Source: Sinorhizobium glycinis
Lineage (GTDB): Bacteria; Pseudomonadota; Alphaproteobacteria; Rhizobiales; Rhizobiaceae
DNA: 64,000 bases
Assembly (NCBI RefSeq): GCF_001651865.1
Contig: NZ_LPUX01000064.1
Location: forward strand, 434,001 to 498,000
Direction of reading: 5' to 3'
Every line of letters begins with the position of its first letter. Position 1 is the stretch's first letter. A program made the position numbers and the translations under genes. Below the pieces are notes generated by a model. That model searched no databases and had not been told where the DNA came from. It saw only the letters and a list, made by a program, of their open reading frames with translations. Positions 25,526-32,806 of this stretch are shown piece after piece.

Positions 25526-26188
25526 ATGGCCGAACGGCAGATAAACGGCAGGAAAAACGATCCGGCGAGAACGCAGGAAGACATTCTCGAGGTGGCGACG
25601 GAGGAGTTCTCCACCCACGGCCTGGCCGGGGCGAGGGTGGACGCCATCGCCGAAAAGACCCGCACCTCGAAGCGGATGATCTACTACTATTTCGGCAGCA
25701 AGGAAGCGCTCTATCTCGCCGTGCTCGAGCGCTCCTACCGCAAGATCCGCACCCTCGAGGCGGATCTGGCGCTTGCCAACCTGCCGCCCGAACAGGCGCT
25801 CCGCACGCTGATCGCCACCACCTTCGACCATGACGAGGCCAATCCCGACTTCGTCCGCCTCGTCAGCATAGAGAACATCCACCACGCCGCCCACATGCTG
25901 CGCTCCGAGGCGATCCGCGAGTTGAACGTCTCGGTGATCCAGACCATCGATGCCATCGTCCAGCGCGGCCTTGCCGACGGCACCTTCCGCCGCAAGGCCG
26001 ACCCGATCGACATCCACATGCTGATCAGCGCCTTCTGCTTCTTCCGCGTCTCGAACCGCTACACCTTCGGCACGATCTTCCGCCGCGACCTCTCCGAACC
26101 GGCGACGATCGGGCGGCACCGCACGATGATCGCTGATGCGGTGGTGAGCTACCTGAAGGACGAAGAGGGGGGCGAGTCGCGTCAATAA
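25526..26188 (+). CDS. TetR-family regulator
   Basis: A 220-residue repressor. The N-terminal HTH reads ILEVATEEFSTHGLAGARVD, then IAEKTRTSKRMIYYYFGSKE. The C-terminal ligand domain carries LVSIENIHHAAHMLRSEAIR. ATG 25526 (MAERQING) is chosen because the HTH sits about 25 residues in, as usual. It is divergent from the TRAP/quinate-shikimate operon, so it probably represses that operon until substrate or protocatechuate is present. There is no strong ribosome site. Confidence 0.88.
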   Translation: MAERQINGRKNDPARTQEDILEVATEEFSTHGLAGARVDAIAEKTRTSKRMIYYYFGSKEALYLAVLERSYRKIRTLEADLALANLPPEQALRTLIATTFDHDEANPDFVRLVSIENIHHAAHMLRSEAIRELNVSVIQTIDAIVQRGLADGTFRRKADPIDIHMLISAFCFFRVSNRYTFGTIFRRDLSEPATIGRHRTMIADAVVSYLKDEEGGESRQ

Positions 26189-26319
26189 GACAGCAAGCGG
26201 TTGCCGCTCGACAGGTTAGTATCGTCCCGGGGGCGGCCAGTGTAGGCCGAGCATCGCCGCGGTGATGAAACGCTCTCGTGGCGAAGAACTGGGTTTTCGC
26301 TTCGGGTCCTGACTCTAAC

Positions 26320-26423
26320 GCATGTCGCCCAAAAGTGCGCTGCGGTTTTGGGACGACGACATGCAAGAAAACAAGGACCTAAAGCGCGCCGCGTGAATAC
26401 GTTTGAATGAGGACGCGCTTTAG
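26320..26423. repeat. RIME-type intergenic mosaic element
   Basis: Two hairpins in series. The first is GCATGTCG (26320-26327) with inner CCCAAAA / TTTTGGG and closing CGACATGC (26357-26364). The second is CTAAAGCGCG (26379-26388) / CGCGCTTTAG (26414-26423). The second hairpin loop shares ccgcgtgaatacgtttga with the element at 10335. Such elements are scattered in rhizobial genomes. Confidence 0.75.
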
Positions 26424-26530
26424 AACTCCCACGGCGAAACGAGGTCGAGCCCGGTCGATCGAAAGTCCTCGATGTTACGCGTGGCAAGCCGGCCGCCGTT
26501 CACCCGTGCGATGGCGCCGGGCCGCAAGAG
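26420..26530 (-). pseudogene. VapC (PIN-domain toxin) C-terminal remnant
   Basis: The minus strand reads ARVNGGRLATRNIEDFRSTG, then LDLVSPWEF and a stop. The LATRN-x-DF...G-x-x-L-x-x-PWE pattern is the usual end of type II VapC ribonuclease toxins. The catalytic N-terminal acidic residues and the VapB antitoxin gene are missing. Upstream, the frame passes into unrelated sequence, so no functional toxin is made. Confidence 0.7.
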
Positions 26531-26540
26531 GAAAGCCGTG

Positions 26541-26625
26541 TCAATCCTCCTCGACGAAGACCTCCTCGCGCTTGGCCTCTGGCAGGAAGACGATGACGAG
26601 GACGGCGGCGGCGATGGCGATCTGG
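26541..26625 (-). pseudogene. TctA-type permease C-terminal remnant
   Basis: Minus-strand frame ending IAIAAAVLVIVFLPEAKREE, then VFVEED and a stop. It closely resembles the end of the intact tctA at 30482 (VVVFLPAVKAKREEVFVEED) but lacks three residues and has other substitutions. It is therefore a tail of a related paralogue, or a diverged duplicate, not a simple copy. Confidence 0.7.
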
Positions 26626-26827
26626 CGCGTCCATGACGCAAGGGGATTGCCACTCGGCGGGTTAACTCGGGACGCCCGCACGGCCTGCGCGGCATGTCAC
26701 AGACTACGTCCGGCGCCCCTAAAATGTTACTGGACTCATCCAACCGCATGGCGGACGATCTGCTTTTAAGAAGACTCTTGTTAAAGGATCGATATTTAAG
26801 AATTCGCATGAACAATCGTGCCATGAC

Positions 26828-26857
26828 AAAGCCCGCCATTTGGCGGGCTTTGTTTTG
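26828..26857 (+). terminator. Orphan intrinsic terminator
   Basis: Arms AAAGCCCGCC and GGCGGGCTTT (10 bp, 4-nt loop) followed by gtttt on the plus strand. No plus-strand gene precedes it, so it may end an unannotated small RNA. It could also serve the minus-strand gene ending at 26912. Confidence 0.75.
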
Positions 26858-26911
26858 ATCGCTCAAGCGTTCGAAATTGGCCTCACATGGAGCTGACTTT
26901 CTGAGATCGAC

Positions 26912-27157
26912 TTACCTGTATGCTTGCTCCGATGCCTGGTCCTGACGGAGACAGAACGCCCGCGCGGCCGCGAGCAGCGTGTCTTCGTTCAATGGATAAC
27001 GCCGGAACTCGCCCATCAGAAAATCGGCAAGCCCCTGAACCCTTGGCCCCGTTCGGGGAATTCCGAACTCGATACAAACCGTCTCGTATACGCGCCGCAG
27101 AGCGGTCACTTCGGCCTCGCTCAGAGCTGCAACGATATCATTCGAGTACCCGCGCAT
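26912..27157 (-). CDS. Small hypothetical protein (81 residues)
   Basis: Second gene of a two-gene minus-strand unit; ATG 27157 is 2 bp after the upstream stop, so translation is probably coupled. It is a soluble, helical protein beginning MRGYSNDIVAALSEAEVTAL and ending LRQDQASEQAYR. No catalytic motif or known domain was recognised. The protein-like composition and operon spacing argue that it is real. Confidence 0.6.
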   Translation of the reverse strand: MRGYSNDIVAALSEAEVTALRRVYETVCIEFGIPRTGPRVQGLADFLMGEFRRYPLNEDTLLAAARAFCLRQDQASEQAYR

Positions 27158-27159
27158 CG

Positions 27160-27408
27160 CTAATCTGAAGCCTCTTGTGGGTTATTGAGAATGCGCAGCG
27201 CTCGCGCTGCATTTTTGGGACTGAGGCCGACCATTTCCCAGGGGCCTATCTTTGCGGCCTCTCCGGTAAAGACATGATAGATCGTATACGTCCCGTCTCC
27301 CTCGAAACGGCGACCATATCGATAAAGCCGTCCAGATCTATCGGGAGCCCCACCTTCCGATTCCCAGACGCTAATGGTGAGCGCGTGTTCTTCGTGTTTG
27401 CTTTTCAT
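27160..27408 (-). CDS. Small hypothetical protein (82 residues)
   Basis: Starts at ATG 27408 with GGAGGAGAGCAAAG just upstream, an excellent ribosome site. The sequence MKSKHEEHALTISVWESEGG continues to a compact alpha/beta domain (GRRFEGDGTYTIYHVFTGEA). No signal or membrane segment. I do not recognise the family. It forms a likely operon with the 81-residue gene. Confidence 0.65.
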   Translation of the reverse strand: MKSKHEEHALTISVWESEGGAPDRSGRLYRYGRRFEGDGTYTIYHVFTGEAAKIGPWEMVGLSPKNAARALRILNNPQEASD

Positions 27409-27451
27409 CTTTGCTCTCCTCCGGGCGGCTCGCCTGTGCGACAAGGGCTCG

Positions 27452-27670
27452 TTAGTGAAGGGGCGTCATGCCCCATTCGATTGGCTCCAGATTGTCTTCA
27501 GTGCTCACGCGCTCTTGCCCGAGTTCATCATTGCGGAGCCGATATTGAGGCGAGTTGTCCCTCAACGGGAGTTTGGCGGTTATGCGATAGGTCTCCGCCG
27601 CGCGGGGCGAAATATTTTCTCGATCTCTAAGCCGAACTGACAGACCGATTGGGAATCGATGGTTGCGCAT
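27452..27670 (-). CDS. Small hypothetical protein (72 residues), rhizobial type
   Basis: The sequence MRNHRFPIGLSVRLRDRENI, then a middle ending SPQYRLRNDELGQERVSTED, resembles a short protein seen repeatedly in rhizobia (beta-rich, SH3-like pattern RF-xG-SVRL...YRIRNDxExHERVxxEDNL). The function is unknown. AAGGCGA precedes ATG 27670. It shares orientation with neighbours but is separated by about 40 bp on one side and 12 bp on the other. Confidence 0.65.
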   Translation of the reverse strand: MRNHRFPIGLSVRLRDRENISPRAAETYRITAKLPLRDNSPQYRLRNDELGQERVSTEDNLEPIEWGMTPLH

Positions 27671-27681
27671 GGATTGTCGCC

Positions 27682-27969
27682 TTACAACTTGGGTGACGGT
27701 GCGTTAGCGGCGCTGTGACGGTCGACTGCGATGAGGCGTTCAAGCTCCTCGGGAGCGATTGCCACCAGACGCATTCGGTATTTGCTCTCGGCCGTGGCCG
27801 GCAGCTTGATAAACGTCGCTACACGGCGATAAGCCAGCCAGGATATGCCTTCGATCAACTCCTCGTCCTCATCGACTTCATAGTCGCCCGGAGGCACCAT
27901 CTCGTCGAGATCTGGAATCCAGAACGGTTCATCGAAATGCACTCTTCGGTGTCTGGTTCGGGCAAACAT
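27682..27969 (-). CDS. Small hypothetical protein (95 residues)
   Basis: Begins MFARTRHRRVHFDEPFWIPD with AGGAGGCAAC upstream of ATG 27969. An acidic middle (DYEVDEDEELIEGISWLAYR) and a hydrophobic-to-charged end follow. No known domain is recognised, though similar short proteins occur in rhizobial accessory regions. It is the first of four consecutive small minus-strand genes. Confidence 0.65.
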   Translation of the reverse strand: MFARTRHRRVHFDEPFWIPDLDEMVPPGDYEVDEDEELIEGISWLAYRRVATFIKLPATAESKYRMRLVAIAPEELERLIAVDRHSAANAPSPKL

Positions 27970-28585
27970 GTTGCCTCCTTCCTGTCGCGAACGGGGTTCG
28001 CGGGTTCAGCCATAATCGGGCTGGGTTGGCTCCGGTGCAGGGAGCAGTCGCTCTGGCCCTTCGCGCATTGCCGCATGGCGGAAGCCTACGGCTCCTTTGC
28101 ACTTGAGGATATTCAGGATCGATGATCGGTGAGTTTGGCGGGTCTGCAGCCTCTGACGAAGCAAAAAGCCAAGCTGGCCTTGGAACGACGCTCAATTTAT
28201 ATGCTGTGATTGTGGCTTTCGTGAGATTATTTTTAATTTAAAGCCCCACCTGCTGAAAAAAGTATCTGGCTGCGGATCGTCATTATATACAACGATAAAA
28301 TATCTCTCGGAAAGAAAGGTTGTAGATGCGAGAAAATTACCCGTATTCCAAAGAAGTATATTTCGTCTGTAGTTTAAACAGTTGTTTACATTAACTATTT
28401 TAAGGTTCAGGGTGAAATATCGGATTGCCAGGGAGCTTCTGGTCCGAGCGCCGGCCTGCAACGATCCCGATAATCGTCTGGTCACCAAGTGCCGGAGGGC
28501 TCTCGACAAGTTCAGCCCGAACTGCAGCCGCTCATTATCCCGGAGGCGCAGCGACGCTGCGTTTGGAGTCACTTAGGAGGCTTCT
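27970..28585. other. AT-rich intergenic region
   Basis: A 600-bp region between divergent small genes. The part from about 28190 to 28420 is markedly AT-rich compared with the rest of the window. The single long frame across it (minus strand, 28192-28572) has an unlikely composition, so I call no gene. It may hold promoters or imported DNA. Confidence 0.5.
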
Positions 28586-28708
28586 GTGAAAAACTTCATT
28601 CCCGCCAGTTTCCAGAGCTATGATTACACGCGTGTGATCGTCTGGCTTGCCTTTATTCTCGCAATTGCCGTGGTTGTCTATTCCGCCCTGTTCGGAAGCA
28701 TCCTCTAA
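28586..28708 (+). CDS. Small single-pass membrane protein (40 residues)
   Basis: GTG 28586 is preceded by AGGAGG with 5-bp spacing. The 40-residue product starts VKNFIPASFQSYDYTRVIVW and continues as a hydrophobic helix LAFILAIAVVVYSALFGSIL to the stop. It has one probable transmembrane segment with a short polar N-terminus, a common plan for regulatory or accessory membrane peptides. Strong initiation site and helix make it convincing despite size. Partner unknown. Confidence 0.7.
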   Translation: MKNFIPASFQSYDYTRVIVWLAFILAIAVVVYSALFGSIL

Positions 28709-28865
28709 TCGTCTGGTCGATGCTTGTTTACAAAGCGGTGCCCGTCTCCGAGAACGCGGTTGCTATTTCGATGGCAAAGGCGCAAGGTCCAACCTTCAGT
28801 AGCATATGTCACGGGCGCTACTGCTTGAGGGCTAGACACCCCAGCCCCAACCGAAGGAGGACGTG

Positions 28866-29168
28866 ATGTCTTCCACCGTCTGCTGCGTATCGCCTTCTGA
28901 CCGTGAAATGATCCTTTCAGTCTTGGACGATGCTGGCTACGACGCCAGTGTCCTTGTCGAGGATCCGCGATTCTTTAACACGGCCGCATTGCTTGTAACG
29001 AAACTGTTCTTGGCGGGTGTCGACTCCCGATCGGGACTGGCGGCGAAGCTCGAATATCAACTGGGCAAAGCTGGCAGGCACAGACAACCGGGCACTTCGA
29101 CGCTGCCGCGCTATGCAATCCAGGGTCTTCCTCTCGAGCTACAGTCGCAACTCCGCGAGCAACAATAA
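28866..29168 (+). CDS. Small hypothetical protein (100 residues)
   Basis: GAAGGAGG at 28853-28860 precedes ATG 28866 (GTG 28863 is too close). The soluble protein MSSTVCCVSPSDREMILSVL continues with VTKLFLAGVDSRSGLAAKLE and ends in a polar tail. No domain was recognised; part of the orphan-gene patch. Confidence 0.6.
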   Translation: MSSTVCCVSPSDREMILSVLDDAGYDASVLVEDPRFFNTAALLVTKLFLAGVDSRSGLAAKLEYQLGKAGRHRQPGTSTLPRYAIQGLPLELQSQLREQQ

Positions 29169-29536
29169 GGCTTGGGTTAGTCCGAGCTTGTCGATCACGC
29201 CGATCGGAAGTGGGCTGTTTCCTTTTCAATCCGCGAACGTGCTTTGTCCGCCCGCCGGAAGCGCTGTCGGCGGCCTGATGCTTTCGGCATAGTGCCGCTT
29301 TGATCGGACGGTTGCAGAACAGGAGGTCGGACTGGCGGCATGACTTAAATCCTACTGCATGTTTCCTAATCGTAGCCGATTTAAGGATAAGAACATGCAG
29401 CGATGCAAAGTGCTACAGTGTCCTTTGTGCGTCTGAAAAGACGCACGGCGCTGTAGGTCCGCGTCCATTCAACGTCCCTTCTGGCTATGACACATCCAAG
29501 CGCGGGGCGGAAACCAGCACAGACGAGGTCAAGCCT
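29169..29536. other. Intergenic region carrying a RIME-like element
   Basis: No gene was recognised; the only structured element is the repeat at 29355-29456 described separately. Confidence 0.5.
29355..29456. repeat. RIME-like element, copy A
   Basis: Begins with CTGCATGTT (29355-29363) paired to AACATGCAG (29392-29400). A second structure has CTACAG (29413-29418) / CTGTAG (29451-29456) enclosing GTGCGTCT / AGACGCAC with a GAAA loop. Copy B at 32544-32650 shares the same order and the block gcaaagtgctacag. Confidence 0.8.
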
Positions 29537-29752
29537 ATGCAAAAATTCACAGTCGTCATCATGAAAGAGTTCGAGGCCGACACTGCCGAGGAGGCCGCCT
29601 TGCTCATGTATCAGGAACTGGCCACGGGGCCGGCACCTCTGCATTATTCGGTCACGGACGAGACAGGGAATGCTAGCGATCTGACGCTCGACCGCGCAAA
29701 GGCCGATGAGTTCGCCAGTGTCGATCACACGGCGGATCCGGGCAACTGGTGA
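29537..29752 (+). CDS. Small acidic hypothetical protein (71 residues)
   Basis: ATG 29537 begins MQKFTVVIMKEFEADTAEEA. The protein is acidic, beta-alpha in pattern, and ends VDHTADPGNW. GACGAGGTC lies upstream. Resembles short proteins that carry a 'FEADTAEEAA' pattern in rhizobial accessory DNA, but I assign no function. Confidence 0.6.
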   Translation: MQKFTVVIMKEFEADTAEEAALLMYQELATGPAPLHYSVTDETGNASDLTLDRAKADEFASVDHTADPGNW

Positions 29753-29878
29753 TCGACGAGGCGCATTCATGCTGCTGTCGTGTGCTGTGGCATGGGTGGA
29801 GAAAAACGCTTGGCTCCCTATTTCGCAGGGTAGCGGATGGGAAAAGGCCGAACTTCCTCAAAGAGAAAGGAACACGCA

Positions 29879-30352
29879 ATGGCAAAGAACACGATTTGCC
29901 TCTGGTACGACAACGACGCCGAGGATGCCGCTCGCTTCTATTCTGAGATCTTCCCGGACAGCAGGGTGAGTGCCGTTTTCCGTGCGCCCAGTGACTTCCC
30001 GTCCGGCAAGGAGGGGGACGTGTTGACGGTCGAATTCACGGTCGCGGGCATCCCTTGTCTCGGCCTGAACGGAGGCCCCGCCTTCAAGCACAACGAAGCC
30101 TTCTCGTTCCAGATCGCAACCGACGATCAGGAGGAGACCGACCGCTACTGGAATGCCATCGTCGGCAATGGCGGTCAGGAGAGCGCCTGCGGCTGGTGCA
30201 AGGACAAGTGGGGGATCTCCTGGCAAATCACCCCGCGCGTATTGACCGACGCGCTGGCGGCCGGCGGCGACGAAGCAAAGCGCGCCTTCGAGGCCATGAT
30301 GACGATGAGGAAAATCGACGTCGCCGCCATCGAGGCGGCACGGCGCGGTTGA
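29879..30352 (+). CDS. VOC-family protein (PhnB/3-dmu-9_3-mt type)
   Basis: A 157-residue vicinal-oxygen-chelate fold protein. The family opening AKNTICLWYDNDAEDAARFY, then a segment GIPCLGLNGGPAFKHNEAFS and a C-terminal WCKDKWGISWQITPRVL, are typical of PhnB-like glyoxalase-fold proteins. Substrate unknown; members range from demethylubiquinone-methyltransferase-annotated proteins to resistance-like proteins. AAAGGA precedes ATG 29879. It is monocistronic. Confidence 0.88.
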   Translation: MAKNTICLWYDNDAEDAARFYSEIFPDSRVSAVFRAPSDFPSGKEGDVLTVEFTVAGIPCLGLNGGPAFKHNEAFSFQIATDDQEETDRYWNAIVGNGGQESACGWCKDKWGISWQITPRVLTDALAAGGDEAKRAFEAMMTMRKIDVAAIEAARRG

Positions 30353-30481
30353 CGCTCCACTGCGGCCTGCAATCGCCGGCAGAGCCTTTCGGCTGGCCGC
30401 CGCTGGCCGATGGCTCTATAACAAAGCGGCCCCGCGTCTGGAAAGGCGCGGAGCCGCAATGGCTGTCTAGGAACCCTCTCC

Positions 30482-31987
30482 TCAATCCTCCTCGACGAAA
30501 ACCTCCTCGCGCTTGGCCTTGACGGCCGGCAGGAAGACGACGACGAGGACGATTGCGGCGATCAGCAACAGTGCGGCACTGATCGGCCGGGTGACGAAGG
30601 TGGTCGGGTCGCCGCGCGAGAGAATCATGGCGCGCCTCAAGTTCTCCTCGAGCAGCGGGCCGAGCACGAAGCCGAGAAGCAGCGGTGCCGGCTCGCAGCG
30701 CAGCTTCAGGAGCAGGTAGCCGACAAGGCCGAAGAAGGCGACGGCATAGAGGTCGTAGACGTTGGAATTGACGCTGTAGACCCCGATCGAGCAGAAGGCC
30801 ATGATGATCGGGAAAAGCACGAAATAGGGGATCTTCAGGAGTTTTACCCAGAGCCCGATCAGCGGCAGGTTCAGGACGACGAGCATCAGGTTGCCGATCC
30901 ACATCGAGGCGATGATGCCCCAGAAGAGGGCCGGCTGTTCCGTCGCGACGTTCGGGCCGGGCACGATGCCCTGGATGATCATCGCGCCGATCATCAGCGC
31001 CATGACCGGGTTGGCCGGAATGCCGAGGGTCAAGAGCGGGATGAAGGAGGTCTGCGCCCCGGCATTGTTGGCGCTTTCCGGTCCGGCGACGCCGGCAATG
31101 GCGCCGCGGCCGAATTCCTCGGGCCGGTCGGAGATGCGCTTTTCCACCGTATAGGAGGCGAAGGCGGCGAGGATGGCGCCGCCGCCCGGCAGCACGCCGA
31201 GCGCCGAGCCGATCACCGTGCCGCGGATCACCGGTGCGAACATCCGCTTGAAGTCCTCCTTCGTCGGCAGGAGTTCGCTGACCCTCGCCATCAGCACTTC
31301 GCGGGTCTTCTCGCTTTCGAGGTTGCGCAGGATCTCGGCAATGCCGAAGACGCCGACCGCGAGCGCGACGAAATTGAGGCCGTCGGCATATTCCCGAATG
31401 CCGAGGGTGAAGCGCGGCGTGCCGGTATAGATGTCGGTGCCGACAAGGCCGAGCAGCAGGCCGAGCGCCACCATCGCCAGCGCCTTGACGACCGAGCCGT
31501 GCGCGAGCGCGACGGAGGAGACGAGGCCGACGATCATCAGCGAGAAATATTCGGCGGCGCCGAATTCCAGCGCGATCGCGGTCAAGGGCGGCGCGAAGAG
31601 GGCGACGAGGAAGGTCGAGACCGTGCCGGCGAAGAACGAACCGAGCGCGGCGATCGCCAGCGCGGTGCCGGCGCGGCCGTTGCGGGCCATCTGGTAGCCG
31701 TCGATGGCGGTGACAGCGGAGGAGGATTCGCCCGGCATGTTGATGAGGATGGCCGTGGTCGAGCCGCCATATTGGGCGCCGTAATAGATGCCGGCGAGCA
31801 TGATCAGCGAGGAGACCGGCTCGAGCTGGAAGGTGATCGGCAGCAGCATGGCGATGGTCGCCGTGGCGCCGATGCCGGGAAGCACGCCGATCAGCGTGCC
31901 GAGCAGGACGCCGATCAGGCAGAAGAGCAGGTTCGCCGGCGAACCGGCGGTGGCGAAGCCGAGGGCAAGATTGCTGAAGAGATCCAT
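30482..31987 (-). CDS. tctA: Tripartite tricarboxylate transporter large permease (TctA)
   Basis: A 501-residue inner-membrane permease with about twelve hydrophobic helices. Family hallmarks are NLLFCLIGVLLGTLIGVLPG, YGGSTTAILINMPGESSSAV and LPGGGAILAAFASYTVEKRI. With TctB and TctC it takes up citrate or another carboxylate by ion symport. It is the last gene of tctC-tctB-tctA, 10 bp after tctB. The protein ends FLPAVKAKREEVFVEED, which is echoed by the remnant at 26541. Confidence 0.95.
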   Translation of the reverse strand: MDLFSNLALGFATAGSPANLLFCLIGVLLGTLIGVLPGIGATATIAMLLPITFQLEPVSSLIMLAGIYYGAQYGGSTTAILINMPGESSSAVTAIDGYQMARNGRAGTALAIAALGSFFAGTVSTFLVALFAPPLTAIALEFGAAEYFSLMIVGLVSSVALAHGSVVKALAMVALGLLLGLVGTDIYTGTPRFTLGIREYADGLNFVALAVGVFGIAEILRNLESEKTREVLMARVSELLPTKEDFKRMFAPVIRGTVIGSALGVLPGGGAILAAFASYTVEKRISDRPEEFGRGAIAGVAGPESANNAGAQTSFIPLLTLGIPANPVMALMIGAMIIQGIVPGPNVATEQPALFWGIIASMWIGNLMLVVLNLPLIGLWVKLLKIPYFVLFPIIMAFCSIGVYSVNSNVYDLYAVAFFGLVGYLLLKLRCEPAPLLLGFVLGPLLEENLRRAMILSRGDPTTFVTRPISAALLLIAAIVLVVVFLPAVKAKREEVFVEED

Positions 31988-31997
31988 GATTCGTCTC

Positions 31998-32459
31998 CTA
32001 GAACCGGGCCCAGGGGCCGAAGCGTTCGAAGGGCAGGTTCAGGCCGTAGCTGAAGACGACGACCGAGAAGATCGCTAGCCCCAGCGAAACGGCGATTGCC
32101 CAGAGCGGCTTCATGCGGTGCGAGGCGAAGCAGGCGATCAACGACGTCAGGAAGACGGCCGGCACGAAGCCCAGTCCGCGTACCGTCAGCCCGAAGAAAA
32201 TCGGTGCCGGCAGGATGAAGAACATGCCGCGGATGGCGATCGGTCCCATCGGCTCGCCGTGAACGCGGGCCGACTGCACCAGGATGACGACGCCGAGCAG
32301 CGTCAGGACGGCCGAGAGCAGCAGCGGGAAATAACCGGGACCCATCCGGAAGGCGGTGCCGATTTCGAGCCCGAAGGACTGCCAGGCGAAGAAAAGACCG
32401 ACGGCCGTCAGGATACTCCCGCACAGCGCGTTGGTGGTATCGAAGGAGATGGCTTTCAT
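31998..32459 (-). CDS. tctB: Tripartite tricarboxylate transporter small permease (TctB)
   Basis: A 153-residue membrane protein with four hydrophobic segments. The family pattern appears in GLEIGTAFRMGPGYFPLLLS. ATG 32459 (MKAISFDTT) is chosen because the protein begins there in the family; the longer frame adds a basic tail. A good ribosome site is lacking (AATGGGGACAAG). It partners tctA and tctC. Confidence 0.9.
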   Translation of the reverse strand: MKAISFDTTNALCGSILTAVGLFFAWQSFGLEIGTAFRMGPGYFPLLLSAVLTLLGVVILVQSARVHGEPMGPIAIRGMFFILPAPIFFGLTVRGLGFVPAVFLTSLIACFASHRMKPLWAIAVSLGLAIFSVVVFSYGLNLPFERFGPWARF

Positions 32460-32543
32460 CTTGTCCCCATTTTTGTTGTTTCGGACGCGGCCGCGGCGTC
32501 CCGGTTTTTGGCGATGTCCTCGCTTTTTGTCCGGCTCGAGCTG

Positions 32544-32650
32544 CTGCACGTTTTCTTAAATCGGAGCCGGTTCAAGGATAAAAACATGCGGCATTGCAAA
32601 GTGCTACAGCGAACCCTTCTTGTGTCTGAACAGACGCGGGGCGCCGTAGC
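32544..32650. repeat. RIME-like element, copy B
   Basis: Parallel to copy A at 29355: ctgcacgtt...aacatgcgg, the shared block gcaaagtgctacag, then TGTCTGaaCAGACG and a closing gcgccgtag. Direct repeat in the same orientation about 3.2 kb apart, with about 75% visible identity. Confidence 0.75.
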
Positions 32651-32665
32651 GGGGTCCTGCGGAAA

Positions 32666-32681
32666 GTTGACGGCTGTCAAC
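32666..32681. promoter_or_regulatory. Distant parS-like site inside the tct operon
   Basis: GTTGACGGCTGTCAAC, one base from the perfect palindrome at 7798, 8868 and 8988. It fits GTTNNCNGCNGNNAAC and lies about 25 kb from repB. Confidence 0.7.
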
Positions 32682-32806
32682 TCTTAGGGGGCCACCGATC
32701 GATTTCTCCGACCGGCCGCTGCCCCACAGCGCGACCGGTCGGAGGCGATGCCGCTGCCGACCGCCCCTGTTTGAGAACGTATTTGGCAGCAGCTCGCGGG
32801 AGCCGA

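Larger units (their letters stand above)
26189..26911. other. Accessory junction region without an intact gene
   Basis: A 720-bp stretch made of a RIME-type repeat (26320-26423), a VapC tail (26420-26530), a TctA-type tail (26541-26625), an unassigned AT-rich piece (about 26720-26825) and a strong terminator (26828-26857). It looks like repeated insertion and deletion at one place. Confidence 0.7.
32460..32806. other. Operon-internal gap with repeat and parS-like site
   Basis: A 347-bp gap between tctC and tctB on the same strand. It holds RIME-like copy B (32544-32650) and a parS-like palindrome (32666-32681). No gene was seen. A promoter for tctBA could lie here, but none is clear. Confidence 0.6.

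Noticed and set aside
28192-28572. 126-codon minus-strand frame across the AT-rich gap
   Set aside because: AT-rich, Asn/Tyr/Phe-heavy, no ribosome site and no family; probably chance.
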